In this document: positions 1-8,512 of the stretch, piece after piece
Layout: every line of letters begins with the position of its first letter
How positions within the stretch are numbered: position 1 is the stretch's first letter
NCBI GenBank assembly: GCA_035545895.1
Contig: DASZXJ010000048.1
Location: 1 to 28,159, forward strand
Source of the DNA: DASZXJ01 sp035545895
GTDB lineage: Bacteria > Planctomycetota > Phycisphaerae > Tepidisphaerales > Tepidisphaeraceae
Reading direction: 5' to 3'
Length of the DNA stretch: 28,159 bases
Translations under genes and position numbers: made by a program
The notes under the pieces: generated by a model
Told to the model about the DNA's origin: nothing
What the model saw: only the letters and a program-made list of their open reading frames with translations
The model's database searches: none

Positions 1-41
1 ACCCCCTCACCTTGTCACCTTGTCATGGTTACAATTACATC

Positions 42-1178
42 ATGACTACCGCGACTCTCCCCATTTCCACCAGCGACCCGATCAATGCCAGAATCCTGGC
101 TATTTCAGAGGATAAGCTGCAGGGCTTCCAAGCCGATCCCATGGGCGAAATTTCCAGGCAATCGGGTGTTGATCTGCCAATGGTGATTGAGCGAATCCGC
201 GCAATGCTGGCGGGTGGCACAATCCGCAGAATTCGGCAAACCATGATGAGCACCAACCTCGCCAAAGGTGCATTGGTCGCATGGAAAGTGCCGGAGGACA
301 AGCTGTCGGCGGCGTTTGATTACATGTTTCAGCACGACCCGTTCAGCGGACACGTGGTGATTCGCTCGACCGATCAGCAGATCGCCGGCTCGAAATATCG
401 ACTCTGGACGACATTGAAGGTGCCGCAAGGCTATTCGATGGAAAAGCATTGTGAATTTCTCATGAGCAAAACCGGTGCGGAGAAATTCATGCTCCTGCCC
501 GCGAAAAAGTTATTTGCCCTTGGCGTCGGTCATGTGCGGCGGCGCGGGATGGAGCCAGGCAGCAAATCCGATGAACTGGCGGATGTAACCAATACGGACA
601 TTGTGGAGTTGAGCGATATCGAATGGCGCGTGCTGATGGAATTGAAGCGCGAATTCACACCTGATGAAATCACCGAAAATCTCTGGCAACCCCGCGCACA
701 AGCCAGCGGTTGTTCGCTGGAACAATTCACGTCAATCGCCAAAAGCCTCAACCAGCGCAAGGTCGTCGGACGATTCTCGACGTTTCTGGAACATGTCAAA
801 ACCCTGAAAACGGGTGAGCAGGTGACCAAATACAACGCCCTGTTCCACTGGGCCGTGCCCCAAGGCCGAGAACTTGACGCCGGCCGCGAGGTTGGACGAT
901 TCCACATCATGACCCACGCTTACTGGCGCGAAGCCGGCGCGGAATTCGGCAACGTCAACATCATGGGCGTCGCCCACGGCACGGACAAGGAATTGGTCAT
1001 GGCCCACAAACGGGCGATTGATGAACATCTCAAATCCATCGGAATTGATGTGAGCTACACCAACGTCTTCTGGGGCGGTCGCAGCGAAATCAAGCCCAGC
1101 GAAATTTCGCCGATGGAGTATGAGGAGTTTTGCCGGGGAAATGGGATCGAGCCTGAAACAATGCGTGAGCGAGAATAA
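42..1178 (+). CDS. Two-domain Lrp/AsnC-like protein, siroheme decarboxylase-like
   Basis: Duplicated Lrp/AsnC architecture: an N-terminal winged-helix-like part ending in GGTIRRIRQ followed by an AsnC-type alpha/beta region (GALVAWKVPED), then a second helix-turn-helix-like segment (about residues 190-250) ending in KVVGRFSTFLEH and a second alpha/beta region (YNALFHWAVP). The helix-then-'IRR'/'VGRF' and 'WKVP'/'HWAVP' signatures resemble siroheme decarboxylases (AhbA/AhbB, NirD/L/G/H) of the alternative heme or heme d1 pathway; many homologues are annotated only as AsnC regulators. The C-terminus carries NVFWGGRSEIKPSEISP, which looks like a family-specific tail. I place the start at the ATG at 42; an in-frame TTG at 12 is also possible, and neither has a clear Shine-Dalgarno. 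No other heme genes are nearby, so the catalytic role is inference, and a transcription factor is the alternative. Confidence 0.6.
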   Translation: MTTATLPISTSDPINARILAISEDKLQGFQADPMGEISRQSGVDLPMVIERIRAMLAGGTIRRIRQTMMSTNLAKGALVAWKVPEDKLSAAFDYMFQHDPFSGHVVIRSTDQQIAGSKYRLWTTLKVPQGYSMEKHCEFLMSKTGAEKFMLLPAKKLFALGVGHVRRRGMEPGSKSDELADVTNTDIVELSDIEWRVLMELKREFTPDEITENLWQPRAQASGCSLEQFTSIAKSLNQRKVVGRFSTFLEHVKTLKTGEQVTKYNALFHWAVPQGRELDAGREVGRFHIMTHAYWREAGAEFGNVNIMGVAHGTDKELVMAHKRAIDEHLKSIGIDVSYTNVFWGGRSEIKPSEISPMEYEEFCRGNGIEPETMRERE

Positions 1179-1204
1179 ACTGGTTTCCAGAGAATACCCT
1201 GGCA

Positions 1205-1462
1205 ATGCCTTACAATGAGAAGCTAAATATGTCATTGAATGGTCGCTTATCCACTAAGAATAGAACAAACCGCAGGATTTACCTTCAAGCCTTGGCGAGA
1301 ATGAGTCCGTCTGAACGGCTGCTGAAAGCGTTCGAGCTGTCAGACATGACCAAACAACTCTTGAAGGAAGGTATCGATCGTCGGTTTCCGGGGAAATGCG
1401 AGGCCGAGCTCCACGGTATCTATCTTAAGAGGCTGGAACGGTGTCACAACAACAATTACTAG
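1205..1462 (+). CDS. Small conserved protein, partner of nucleotidyltransferase-like gene
   Basis: An 85-residue basic, helical protein with the core MSPSERLLKAFELSD and a C-terminus ERCHNNNY. The pattern 'SPSERL.KAFELS...LLK.G...R.P..E.E.H..YL.RLE.CHN.NY' is one I associate with small proteins encoded directly upstream of nucleotidyltransferase-fold genes in planctomycetes and other environmental bacteria. It overlaps the following (broken) nucleotidyltransferase reading frame by 22 bp, which fits translational coupling of a two-gene module. The start could be the ATG at 1205 or the ATG at 1229 (preceded by GAGAAG). This gene appears intact while its partner is not. Whether the pair is a toxin-antitoxin module is inference. 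Confidence 0.6.
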   Translation: MPYNEKLNMSLNGRLSTKNRTNRRIYLQALARMSPSERLLKAFELSDMTKQLLKEGIDRRFPGKCEAELHGIYLKRLERCHNNNY

Positions 1463-1744
1463 CTCGCATAGTCGGAACGCTCGAGGACGCTGGCATTCCA
1501 TATATGCTGACCGGTTCGGTGGTATCAAGCTTTCAGGGCGAACCTCGATCCACGCATGATCCTTCGCAAACGTCTTTGGGCGAAAGATTACGAGAGCGAG
1601 AAGCAATTTCGGGACGCGATGGGCGTTTATGAGCTTCAATATGCCAAACTCGAAATCGCCTATTTGCGGCAATGGATCGGTGAACTCAAACTGGATGAAG
1701 TTTGGCAACGGCTTCTTTCCGAGGCGCAGCCGCTGGACGAATAA
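1441..1744 (+). pseudogene. Nucleotidyltransferase-like gene with internal deletion
   Basis: Two frames carry matching halves of one protein family. From a GTG at 1441 the first frame gives an N-terminal strand-helix of a nucleotidyltransferase fold (AGIPYMLTGSVVSSFQGEPR then STHD, up to about 1560). From about 1556 the next frame gives the family's C-terminal part (MILRKRLWAKDYESEKQFR, then VYELQYAKLEIAYLRQW) up to the stop at 1744. Intact homologues as I recall them carry roughly 80-100 residues between these blocks, including the D-x-D metal-binding motif right after 'EPRATQ'. Here that section is missing and the halves are out of frame, so the enzyme must be inactive. The upstream 85-residue partner is still open. 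The family assignment (AbiEii/nucleotidyltransferase-like) is from memory of the motifs. Confidence 0.72.
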
Positions 1745-1763
1745 GAGACGCTTTCTTAATCAA

Positions 1764-3056
1764 ATGTTGATCAGCAAGCTGACCCTCGCCGTAATGGTTT
1801 TGTGCTCCTTGGCTGGTTGCGCTTCCCGCACGCTTCTCATTACCACGCCCAATACAAATGTTGGCGCTGAAACCGAAGCCCGGTTCAATCATCTGGATCC
1901 TTCGCTGCAGACGAACGACATTCCAATTCTGTACGCCGCGGATCGAGCGGTGGTCAACCAGGGGATTCTTGGGCCGGAATATGGGGAAGGACGATCCAGC
2001 GATCTGGTATTTGGGTCGGCCACGGTTGGATTAAAGCCCCAAATGTCCTGGGCAGAACTGGTCCGTCGCAGCACGACCAAGGGAGACAAGCCAGCCACCA
2101 GCCTGGAAATGAAATCCGTCGTTGAAATGGGACGGCTTGCCGTGCCGCTCAAGCAAATGGAAGTTCGAGACGGCCGATATCAACTGAGCGAGGGTTCAAA
2201 GGAGGAATTGGCCGCTTCGAAGGCAAAATTGCAGCAAATCATCGATGAACGTTTGAGTCATACTTCGCAAAAGGATGTATTCATTTTCGTGCACGGATTT
2301 CATAACACGTTTGACGATGCTGCGTTTCGCCTGGCGCAGACGTGGCATTTCGCGGGACGCCCGGGCGTGGCGATTGTGTATAGCTGGCCGGCTGGGCATC
2401 CGGGGCTGCTCGGTTACGCATACGATCGCGAATCCGGTGAATTCACGATTTTTCATCTCAAGCTGTTTCTGCAAGCCGTCGCGGCCATTCCTTCCGTACA
2501 ACGAATTCATCTGATTGCCCACAGCCGCGGAACCGATGTGGCCGTCACCGCGCTGCGGGAATTGAATCTCGTTTATAAAGCACGTGGGCTGGATACGCAG
2601 AAGGAACTGAAGCTGGAAAATCTGGTGTTGGCTGCACCTGATCTCGATTTCGATGTTTTTGAACAGCGTTTTGGACTGGAAGACCTGCACATGGCTGCCA
2701 AACGGACAACCATTTATATGCGGCGAAATGATATCGCCCTTTCATTGTCGCGATGGCTGTTCAACAGCCACGAACGCATGGGCAGTTTGCTGGTGGATGA
2801 CATCGAGCCGGGCGCCCGTCGCAAATTGGCGGAACTTGGACGAGTCGATCTCATTCAATGCGACGTCACCGGTTTTTCGACCAGCCACGATTATGCATTT
2901 GCCCACCCGGCGGTGACCTCGGACATGATCCTGCTGCTTCGCGACGGGAAATTACCCGGCGCCGCCAACGGCCGGCCATTGAAAGTTATAGCGCCTGATA
3001 TTTGGGGCATCGACAACGATTATCCAAAATCTCCCCCAACAACCCAGCGTTATTGA
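1764..3056 (+). CDS. DUF900-type alpha/beta-hydrolase lipoprotein
   Basis: The protein starts at the ATG at 1764, with a lipoprotein signal (hydrophobic residues 5-16, lipobox LAGC with Cys19), giving 430 residues. The frame is open further upstream, but that part overlaps the nucleotidyltransferase remnant and is not signal-like. The hydrolase core has an oxyanion segment FVHGFHNTF (about 175-183), a nucleophile elbow AHSRGTD with Ser254, an acid candidate in LAAPDLDFDVF (Asp293/Asp295) and a likely catalytic His375 in STSHDYAF. This layout matches the DUF900 (PF05990) alpha/beta-hydrolases, whose substrates are unknown. It is predicted to be anchored by lipid to the membrane and to act outside the cytoplasm. 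It is convergent with the signalling operon that follows. Confidence 0.8.
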   Translation: MLISKLTLAVMVLCSLAGCASRTLLITTPNTNVGAETEARFNHLDPSLQTNDIPILYAADRAVVNQGILGPEYGEGRSSDLVFGSATVGLKPQMSWAELVRRSTTKGDKPATSLEMKSVVEMGRLAVPLKQMEVRDGRYQLSEGSKEELAASKAKLQQIIDERLSHTSQKDVFIFVHGFHNTFDDAAFRLAQTWHFAGRPGVAIVYSWPAGHPGLLGYAYDRESGEFTIFHLKLFLQAVAAIPSVQRIHLIAHSRGTDVAVTALRELNLVYKARGLDTQKELKLENLVLAAPDLDFDVFEQRFGLEDLHMAAKRTTIYMRRNDIALSLSRWLFNSHERMGSLLVDDIEPGARRKLAELGRVDLIQCDVTGFSTSHDYAFAHPAVTSDMILLLRDGKLPGAANGRPLKVIAPDIWGIDNDYPKSPPTTQRY

Positions 3057-3074
3057 TTCGAGCGTGCTCGAATC
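3055..3074. terminator. Hairpin between convergent genes
   Basis: A perfect 9-bp stem (GATTCGAGC / GCTCGAATC) with a two-base loop overlaps the last bases of the hydrolase gene and lies between it and the convergent leftward operon. There is no strong T-run on either side, so it is only a possible bidirectional terminator. Confidence 0.4.
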
Positions 3075-3191
3075 CATTGGGTCACATCAATATCATCGTC
3101 GCGGAATAGAAGCCAATCATTTCGGTTCCAAACCAAATGCTCATCCACGGATTTCCACGGATGTCACGACTTGTGTTTTGGCTGATCGGCT

Positions 3192-4487
3192 TTATCCGCA
3201 AGATTTGGAGCACTTGATTATCGACCGTTGAAAGGAGGCTGTAAACCAAACCGTCGTGCCAACCCCAGATTGACTTTCGATGCCCACATCCCCGCCCATG
3301 AGTTGAACCAGTCTGCGGCAAATGACAAGTCCAAGGCCCGTGCCGCCATATTTGCGGGTCATCGACGAATCCACTTGCGAAAACGATTTGAACAGTCGTC
3401 CAAGCTTGGCTGCGTCAATGCCCACCCCGGTGTCGGCCACTTCGATTCGGAGGATCACATCTGTGCCCTCACTTCGTTCAGGCTTCACGGTAAAGCATAT
3501 GCGGCCTTCCGCGGTGAACTTGACCGCATTGCTGAGAAGATTCGACATGGCTTGACAAAACACATTCATGTCTCCGAACAGGGAATCCGGAACCTGCGAA
3601 TCGATCGTCACGGAGAATTCCAGTCCCTTGGCAGCAGCGGTTTTCTTGAAGGGCTGAAGGATGGTTTCAATGAATGATCTTAATTTGAAATTGGAAGGCG
3701 TCAGCTCTACCAGGCCACAATCCAGCTTCGAAATGTCCAAAACATCGCTGATGATCGCCTGCAGTGATGCAAGCGAGTTTTTCGCGATATCCAGGTAGGA
3801 TCGCGCAGTGCCATCGAGGCTCGCTTCTTCGAGAAGCGCGATCATCCCGGTGATGCCATTCAGAGGGGTCAGAATTTCGTGGGTGATATTGGCCAGAAAT
3901 TCCGTCTTGCCTTGAGATGCTTCTTCGGCCACTTCCTTGGCGGTACGAAGCTCGGCGGTTCGCTGTTCAACCGCCAGATGCAATTCAGCTTCGCGCAATT
4001 CATAGTCGCGATTCAAGTTCCACTTGGTTGTAAGCGTCAGAGCAAGCTGTCGCACTTCATCGGGATCGAACGGCTTTTTTAGAATGAGCAGCCGGTCCGA
4101 CGGTCCAAGCTGCCGGAGGATTTGTTCCCATGAATAGTCCGAAAAGGCGGTGCAAATCACGACTTGTAAATCCGGGTCTTCCCGCCAGAATTGTTCAATT
4201 GTTTCGAGCCCGGTCCAGCCGGGGGGCATGCGCATATCAACGAAAGCCATCGCAAATGGCTTGCGCTCATGAACAGCAGCCTTGACCATTTCCAGCGATT
4301 GCGCCCCCTGGTACGCGGATTCTACATGGAACCGTAATTGCAGAGCTGCCGGCTGGGCCTTGATGGACTTAAACCGTTCGGCGCAAGGCTGCTCGGGAGC
4401 GCAAAGAACCGAACGGAAATCGTCGTGAATCCATGGATTGTCATCCACGATCAGGATGCGGCGATTATCTGGTTGCAACTTGGCCAT
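3192..4487 (-). CDS. Hybrid REC-histidine kinase
   Basis: A 431-residue soluble protein with an N-terminal receiver domain followed by a kinase core. Receiver: acidic pocket VDDN near residue 15, phospho-acceptor Asp84 in FVDMRMPPGW, Lys138 in LKKPF. Kinase: a coiled-coil-like linker (about 160-195), DHp H-box FLANITHEILTPLNG with His203, N-box NLLSNAVKFT (about 317-325), G1 ADTGVGID, G2 GGTGLGL. All catalytic motifs are present. There is no membrane segment, so input must come through the receiver, probably from the kinase encoded just upstream. The start is the ATG at 4487, preceded by GGAG seven bases away; it overlaps the upstream kinase gene by 23 bp, indicating coupled translation. It is the last gene of the leftward operon. 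Confidence 0.9.
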   Translation of the reverse strand: MAKLQPDNRRILIVDDNPWIHDDFRSVLCAPEQPCAERFKSIKAQPAALQLRFHVESAYQGAQSLEMVKAAVHERKPFAMAFVDMRMPPGWTGLETIEQFWREDPDLQVVICTAFSDYSWEQILRQLGPSDRLLILKKPFDPDEVRQLALTLTTKWNLNRDYELREAELHLAVEQRTAELRTAKEVAEEASQGKTEFLANITHEILTPLNGITGMIALLEEASLDGTARSYLDIAKNSLASLQAIISDVLDISKLDCGLVELTPSNFKLRSFIETILQPFKKTAAAKGLEFSVTIDSQVPDSLFGDMNVFCQAMSNLLSNAVKFTAEGRICFTVKPERSEGTDVILRIEVADTGVGIDAAKLGRLFKSFSQVDSSMTRKYGGTGLGLVICRRLVQLMGGDVGIESQSGVGTTVWFTASFQRSIIKCSKSCG

Positions 4488-6372
4488 CGAACGTCTCCAT
4501 TTTTGGAGTTTCCTCCGTCGCCGGCAACAGAATGGTAAATTTTGCTCCACAGCCGGCGCCTTCGCTTTCGGCGATCAGCTTGCCCCCGGCTTCTTCTATC
4601 GCAGTTTGGCAGTAATGCAAACCACAACCACGGCCTTGCCTCCGTGTCGTAAACCCGAGTTTAAACAACAGCGATAGATCGCCGGATTTGATGCCTGAAC
4701 CATTGTCCTTCACTTCGATACGAATCGAATGGCTGTCGCGCCAAGCGTGAATATTTATCAGGCCCCCGGTTGGAGGCGCCGCCTGGATCGCGTTGATCAC
4801 CATATTGTTCATCACTTGCATGAACTTGACCTTGTTCATGGGCAATACGGAAACATTCACAATATCCGTCGTCACGGAAATGCCGCGACTCCTGAGTGCC
4901 TCGTCATTCATTAACAAGACGCTCTGCATAATGGCTGCAAATTCTTCGGAAGGCGTAAATCTCGCACTCGCGGCATGGGATAACTGTGTCGAGATGATTT
5001 GGTGAATGTGTTCGACTTTTTGCCGCAGGCGACCGAGGTCGAACAAGGATTGCTTACGATCGGATTCGAGCAGCTCAGCAAGATTGTTGAGATAATCGTG
5101 GACTTCGCCGCCGCATAATTCGTCGTTTGAGACTTGATTCAACCTTGCACAGTGTTGTCCGATCATGTTTGCGGCCTTGCAAATGCCGCCATAATCTTCA
5201 TCGCGAAGCCTGCGTTCAAGAACCGAGGCCGTGACGTTCACGGTGTTGATGGCATTTCCGACATTGTGAAGGACGTCGGTCGCGACATCAAGCATTCCAC
5301 TGCGATGTGCCGATTCGACAAGGCGTGCTCGCGATTCCGAAAGGCTGGAAACCATCCGATCGATTTCGTGGCCCAGGATTCCGATTTCATCCTTGCGGTT
5401 GAGGTTTAACCGAGTTGTGAGATTGTCCCGCGATCCAATCAGGGTTGCATGGTGCGACATCCTTTGAAGCGGCCGCACGACGGCGCGCTGAATAATCCAT
5501 CCCAGCGCAATAAGAATTGTTCCTGCTCCGAAGATGCTCATTCCCATTGCAGTGCGCACGATGATATGGCCCATTGCGGTCATGTCGCGTGGAATATCCG
5601 CGCGCAGCAATATCGCTGGCTTTCCATAAATATCGTTGGCGATCGTATAGGCATGGAACAATTGATCGGAAACTTCGACCAACCGAGTTCCGCCACCTTG
5701 AAGCAGCCGAACGATTTCCGTCTCATCAGGCTTCAGGTGAGCGGGATCCGCCGCCGTGGCATGCAAATGAATTCGCGTTTGTTCGCTCAATTTCAGAATT
5801 TCCGAATCTTGCAACAATCTTCCCATGATCAGTGAACCGTGGATCGGACCATTGTTGCGGCTGTCAACAATCGGCCTGGCAGCTACAAGCATGGGTCCAA
5901 GGCCCGTCAATACCACTCCGCTAAAGCTGTCTTTCGTCCCGAAAAATCGAACGAGCGGGTGATCCGGTCCGAGTTCGCCGGGTTCGAATCCTTTTGTTTC
6001 GGCCGGCTGACCGTTGGCATCCACTGTTTGGCCATATGCCAATGTTCCGTCAGGACGACAAAACCAAATGAGGTTCAAATGTTCGTTTTGATAGGTTTCT
6101 TTCGTAAGATTGGATTTGATGAATGCCGCATTCCCATCCGTCATGAACTGGTACGCGTCATCCCAAGCCGACCACGTCACAAGGAAAATATCCAACGAAT
6201 CAATGTCACCTTTTATCGCGACGGCGCACGTATGGAGGTCCTTCACGGCGTCATCACGCTCTATCCTGGCGATGCCGGGCATCACCGCCGACTGGAAAAT
6301 CACGTTCGACAGCGCGATGAACAGCGTAAAGACCGCTGAAAGATACAAGATGACTTTCCAACGAAGCGACAT
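4465..6372 (-). CDS. Membrane histidine kinase with CHASE4 and HAMP domains
   Basis: A 635-residue sensor kinase. TM1 is at about 7-28; the extracytoplasmic region (about 30-268) carries the CHASE4 signature TWSAWDDAYQFM (66-77); TM2 is at about 272-294; a HAMP follows (about 295-348). The dimerisation helix has VLHNVGNAINTVNV with His369 instead of a classic HExxP box, a variant known from other 'LHNVGN' kinases. The ATPase domain has N-box NNMVINAIQAA (Asn527), G1 KDNGSG and G2 GRGCGL. The acceptor role of His369 is inference from the family. The start ATG has AGGA seven bases upstream. The gene follows the REC-HDOD gene by 8 bp and overlaps the REC-kinase, so the two kinases are probably made together. 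Confidence 0.9.
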   Translation of the reverse strand: MSLRWKVILYLSAVFTLFIALSNVIFQSAVMPGIARIERDDAVKDLHTCAVAIKGDIDSLDIFLVTWSAWDDAYQFMTDGNAAFIKSNLTKETYQNEHLNLIWFCRPDGTLAYGQTVDANGQPAETKGFEPGELGPDHPLVRFFGTKDSFSGVVLTGLGPMLVAARPIVDSRNNGPIHGSLIMGRLLQDSEILKLSEQTRIHLHATAADPAHLKPDETEIVRLLQGGGTRLVEVSDQLFHAYTIANDIYGKPAILLRADIPRDMTAMGHIIVRTAMGMSIFGAGTILIALGWIIQRAVVRPLQRMSHHATLIGSRDNLTTRLNLNRKDEIGILGHEIDRMVSSLSESRARLVESAHRSGMLDVATDVLHNVGNAINTVNVTASVLERRLRDEDYGGICKAANMIGQHCARLNQVSNDELCGGEVHDYLNNLAELLESDRKQSLFDLGRLRQKVEHIHQIISTQLSHAASARFTPSEEFAAIMQSVLLMNDEALRSRGISVTTDIVNVSVLPMNKVKFMQVMNNMVINAIQAAPPTGGLINIHAWRDSHSIRIEVKDNGSGIKSGDLSLLFKLGFTTRRQGRGCGLHYCQTAIEEAGGKLIAESEGAGCGAKFTILLPATEETPKMETFDGQVATR

Positions 6373-6380
6373 CGGTGGTC

Positions 6381-8129
6381 CTATCTTGTCTTAAGAATTT
6401 TGACGAACTGCCCAAGACGACTCATTTGCACGGGATACGAAATGCTTTCATTTCCAACCGGCGATCCATCAGGCGGAACAATACAGAGAATTTGAATATC
6501 GCTGCCTGCCTGGCGATGCAACCGATGCGCTTCGGCAACTTCGGGGGCGTCGGCGGACGGCGCCGCGACGATCACACCGGAAATCGAGGCAAGCTCATTT
6601 CCATGCGGCATGCGATCATGAACATCCACTTCGCACATCAGGCGAAGCGCCGCTTCCAATGGATCGAGCGCGGCAAATGCCTGGTTTCTCGCGTACCACA
6701 CTTTCACGAGGCGATGCCGTATCAGTTGCTCGCAAAATCGCCTTTCATCATCAGGCGAAAGCGCCGCGTCCATTGCGACGGTCATCATGGTTTCAGTACG
6801 AATTTCCGCAGCATTGATTTTGTCGCAGGGAATGAGCGCCATTCGACATTCCGCCTGAAGGACGGGCGCCACTGTCGAATTGACCAGCGGGCCCAATTGC
6901 AGCCCGTTTGCAAAATGACTGGCGATCGACGTCGCCCGCGCCAAAAGTCCGAGGGCCCGAGGTCGCGCTCCATTTGCATAGGCCTCTTCCTGGGCAGCCA
7001 GTTCGGCGATCGGGTCAAACACGCGGGAAGGCAGTTTCCATCGCTGAGTGAATTCTTTTGTTAAATCGGCGTAACCGATTCCAAACACGCCTTTGCATGC
7101 AGTCATGACTGAAGTGGAGGAATGGGATGCGAAATCAATGGCGGCGGCAAATTCCGCGGCAAATCGCTGCCGCAATACAATTTGCACAAGGTTGTATGAC
7201 AACCCCACCAGATACAGCAAACCGGTCGGGGTGGCATCGGTTTTAGGGACAATCCGAGCCATCATGGCCGCCATCGCCAGACCATGCTGCCAGCACCGCA
7301 AGAGATCAATTGCATCGGGTTTGCCCGGCACGAAAGCATCCAGCGGTTGAATCTCGGCGATTAGTTTTTTAATCCCATCCAGTCCGACCGCTTTGGTAGC
7401 CTCTTCAAGACTGTGAATCCGCACTTTAACCGATTCCGCCGAGTTGGCCGCGCTTAGCAGGCGGGCAGCGAAGACAGCGTCCTGCTTGATAAGACCAACC
7501 ATTCGCTGAACGCTTGCCTCGTTGGCGGCAATGGCGGTCGTTAATTCAGAACTGATTCCTTGCAGCGACTTCAGGCCCTTTTGGTCCGTTATCGCCGCGA
7601 GGGTGGCGTCATGAGAGACCAGATTGGGGACCGTCAACTTGTCTTTTTCCATCGATGCCGATTTGGTCGATGCATTGGCCGCAGTGCTCTCTGCGGCGAC
7701 GGTCGGGCGAATTGCATTCAACGACTTTTCCACCCGCGAGAGAAGTTCCGGCAATGAAAAATTCGTCTTGAGCATGTACCCGGTAATGCCCAAGCTGCCC
7801 GCCTCAACGACAACTTCCTTTTGTGCCGAGTCAGTGAGCATGATCACGGGCAAATTGGCCCATCGCGGGTCGGCTCTCATGTGCTTGAGCACTTCTGTCC
7901 CGCTCATTCGAGGCATGCGGTAGTCGAGCACGACGATTTCAACCGGATGGGCAGCCAGCAATTCCAAGCCCTGATAACCATCTGCAGCCGAGAGCGCGGT
8001 GTATCCCCTGCCGCGAAGAGCGGCGGTCACCAACTCGCGACAAAACGGCGCATCGTCTATGACCAGGATTATCCGGTCATTTCCAGTGCCGGGCGTCGCT
8101 TCAGAATGGGAGACGGCATTTTCGCTCAT
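6381..8129 (-). CDS. REC-HDOD domain response regulator
   Basis: A 582-residue protein with an N-terminal receiver (acidic residues IDD near 25, acceptor Asp69 in VVLDYRMPRMSG, LKT at the lysine position) followed by a helical HDOD domain from about residue 175 to 380 (LKSLQGISSELTTAIAANEA, then KQDAVFAARLLSAANSAES and LEEATKAVGLDGI are typical). The remaining 200 residues are poorly recognisable and may be a second helical output region. HDOD proteins are signalling outputs without known enzyme activity, found in chemotaxis, cyclic-di-GMP and motility circuits. The start ATG overlaps the stop of the upstream lone receiver by 4 bp. A phospho-dependent output role in this operon is inference. 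Confidence 0.85.
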   Translation of the reverse strand: MSENAVSHSEATPGTGNDRIILVIDDAPFCRELVTAALRGRGYTALSAADGYQGLELLAAHPVEIVVLDYRMPRMSGTEVLKHMRADPRWANLPVIMLTDSAQKEVVVEAGSLGITGYMLKTNFSLPELLSRVEKSLNAIRPTVAAESTAANASTKSASMEKDKLTVPNLVSHDATLAAITDQKGLKSLQGISSELTTAIAANEASVQRMVGLIKQDAVFAARLLSAANSAESVKVRIHSLEEATKAVGLDGIKKLIAEIQPLDAFVPGKPDAIDLLRCWQHGLAMAAMMARIVPKTDATPTGLLYLVGLSYNLVQIVLRQRFAAEFAAAIDFASHSSTSVMTACKGVFGIGYADLTKEFTQRWKLPSRVFDPIAELAAQEEAYANGARPRALGLLARATSIASHFANGLQLGPLVNSTVAPVLQAECRMALIPCDKINAAEIRTETMMTVAMDAALSPDDERRFCEQLIRHRLVKVWYARNQAFAALDPLEAALRLMCEVDVHDRMPHGNELASISGVIVAAPSADAPEVAEAHRLHRQAGSDIQILCIVPPDGSPVGNESISYPVQMSRLGQFVKILKTR

Positions 8130-8497
8130 ATGGCACTTTCAATCGTCTTTTGAGCTGCAGCAAGCACCTGTCCCAGCTCGCCAAGACTGCACGGCTTGGA
8201 TAAAAACGCATCCGCGCCGGCGGCCAATCCCTCCGCTCGATGCAGGTTGTCATGCGCGCTCATCAACGCGAAATAAACATGGTTTTGAACTTCATTTCGA
8301 ACCGCGCGGCAAAGGGCCAGACCGTCCATGTCGGGCATTTCCCAGTCGGAGATGACCAGGCGATAGTGATTACTTGAAATCATCCTCAATGCCATTTTAC
8401 CGCCGGAAGCGGAAGCAACATCATGGCCAAGCCGCTTTAAGCCGGCGATCAGCAGATCGCGGGTAAACTTGCTGTCATCGACAACCAATATTTGCAT
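8126..8497 (-). CDS. Single-domain response regulator (CheY-like receiver)
   Basis: A 123-residue stand-alone receiver with the full set of conserved residues: VVDDSKFTR near residue 5, acceptor Asp51 in ISDWEMPDMDG, MSAH at the switch Thr/Ser position (Ser80) and Lys101 in LSKP. It has no output domain, so it probably shuttles phosphate or binds a target protein. A strong purine-rich Shine-Dalgarno (GGAGGGGG) lies immediately before the ATG. It sits 15 bp after the REC-HPt gene and overlaps the REC-HDOD start by 4 bp, making it the second gene of the leftward operon. Confidence 0.92.
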   Translation of the reverse strand: MQILVVDDSKFTRDLLIAGLKRLGHDVASASGGKMALRMISSNHYRLVISDWEMPDMDGLALCRAVRNEVQNHVYFALMSAHDNLHRAEGLAAGADAFLSKPCSLGELGQVLAAAQKTIESAI

Positions 8498-8512
8498 CCC
8501 CCCTCCGATTAA

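Noticed and set aside
732..1235. 167-residue frame antisense to the siroheme-decarboxylase-like gene
   Set aside because: Shadow of a conserved gene with no ribosome-binding site or motif.
1629..1763. Upstream extension of the hydrolase gene to 1629
   Set aside because: It overlaps the nucleotidyltransferase remnant in another frame and would hide the lipoprotein signal peptide.
6375..7064. 229-residue frame antisense to the REC-HDOD gene
   Set aside because: No recognisable domain, rich in Arg/His, and fully covered by a convincing gene on the other strand.
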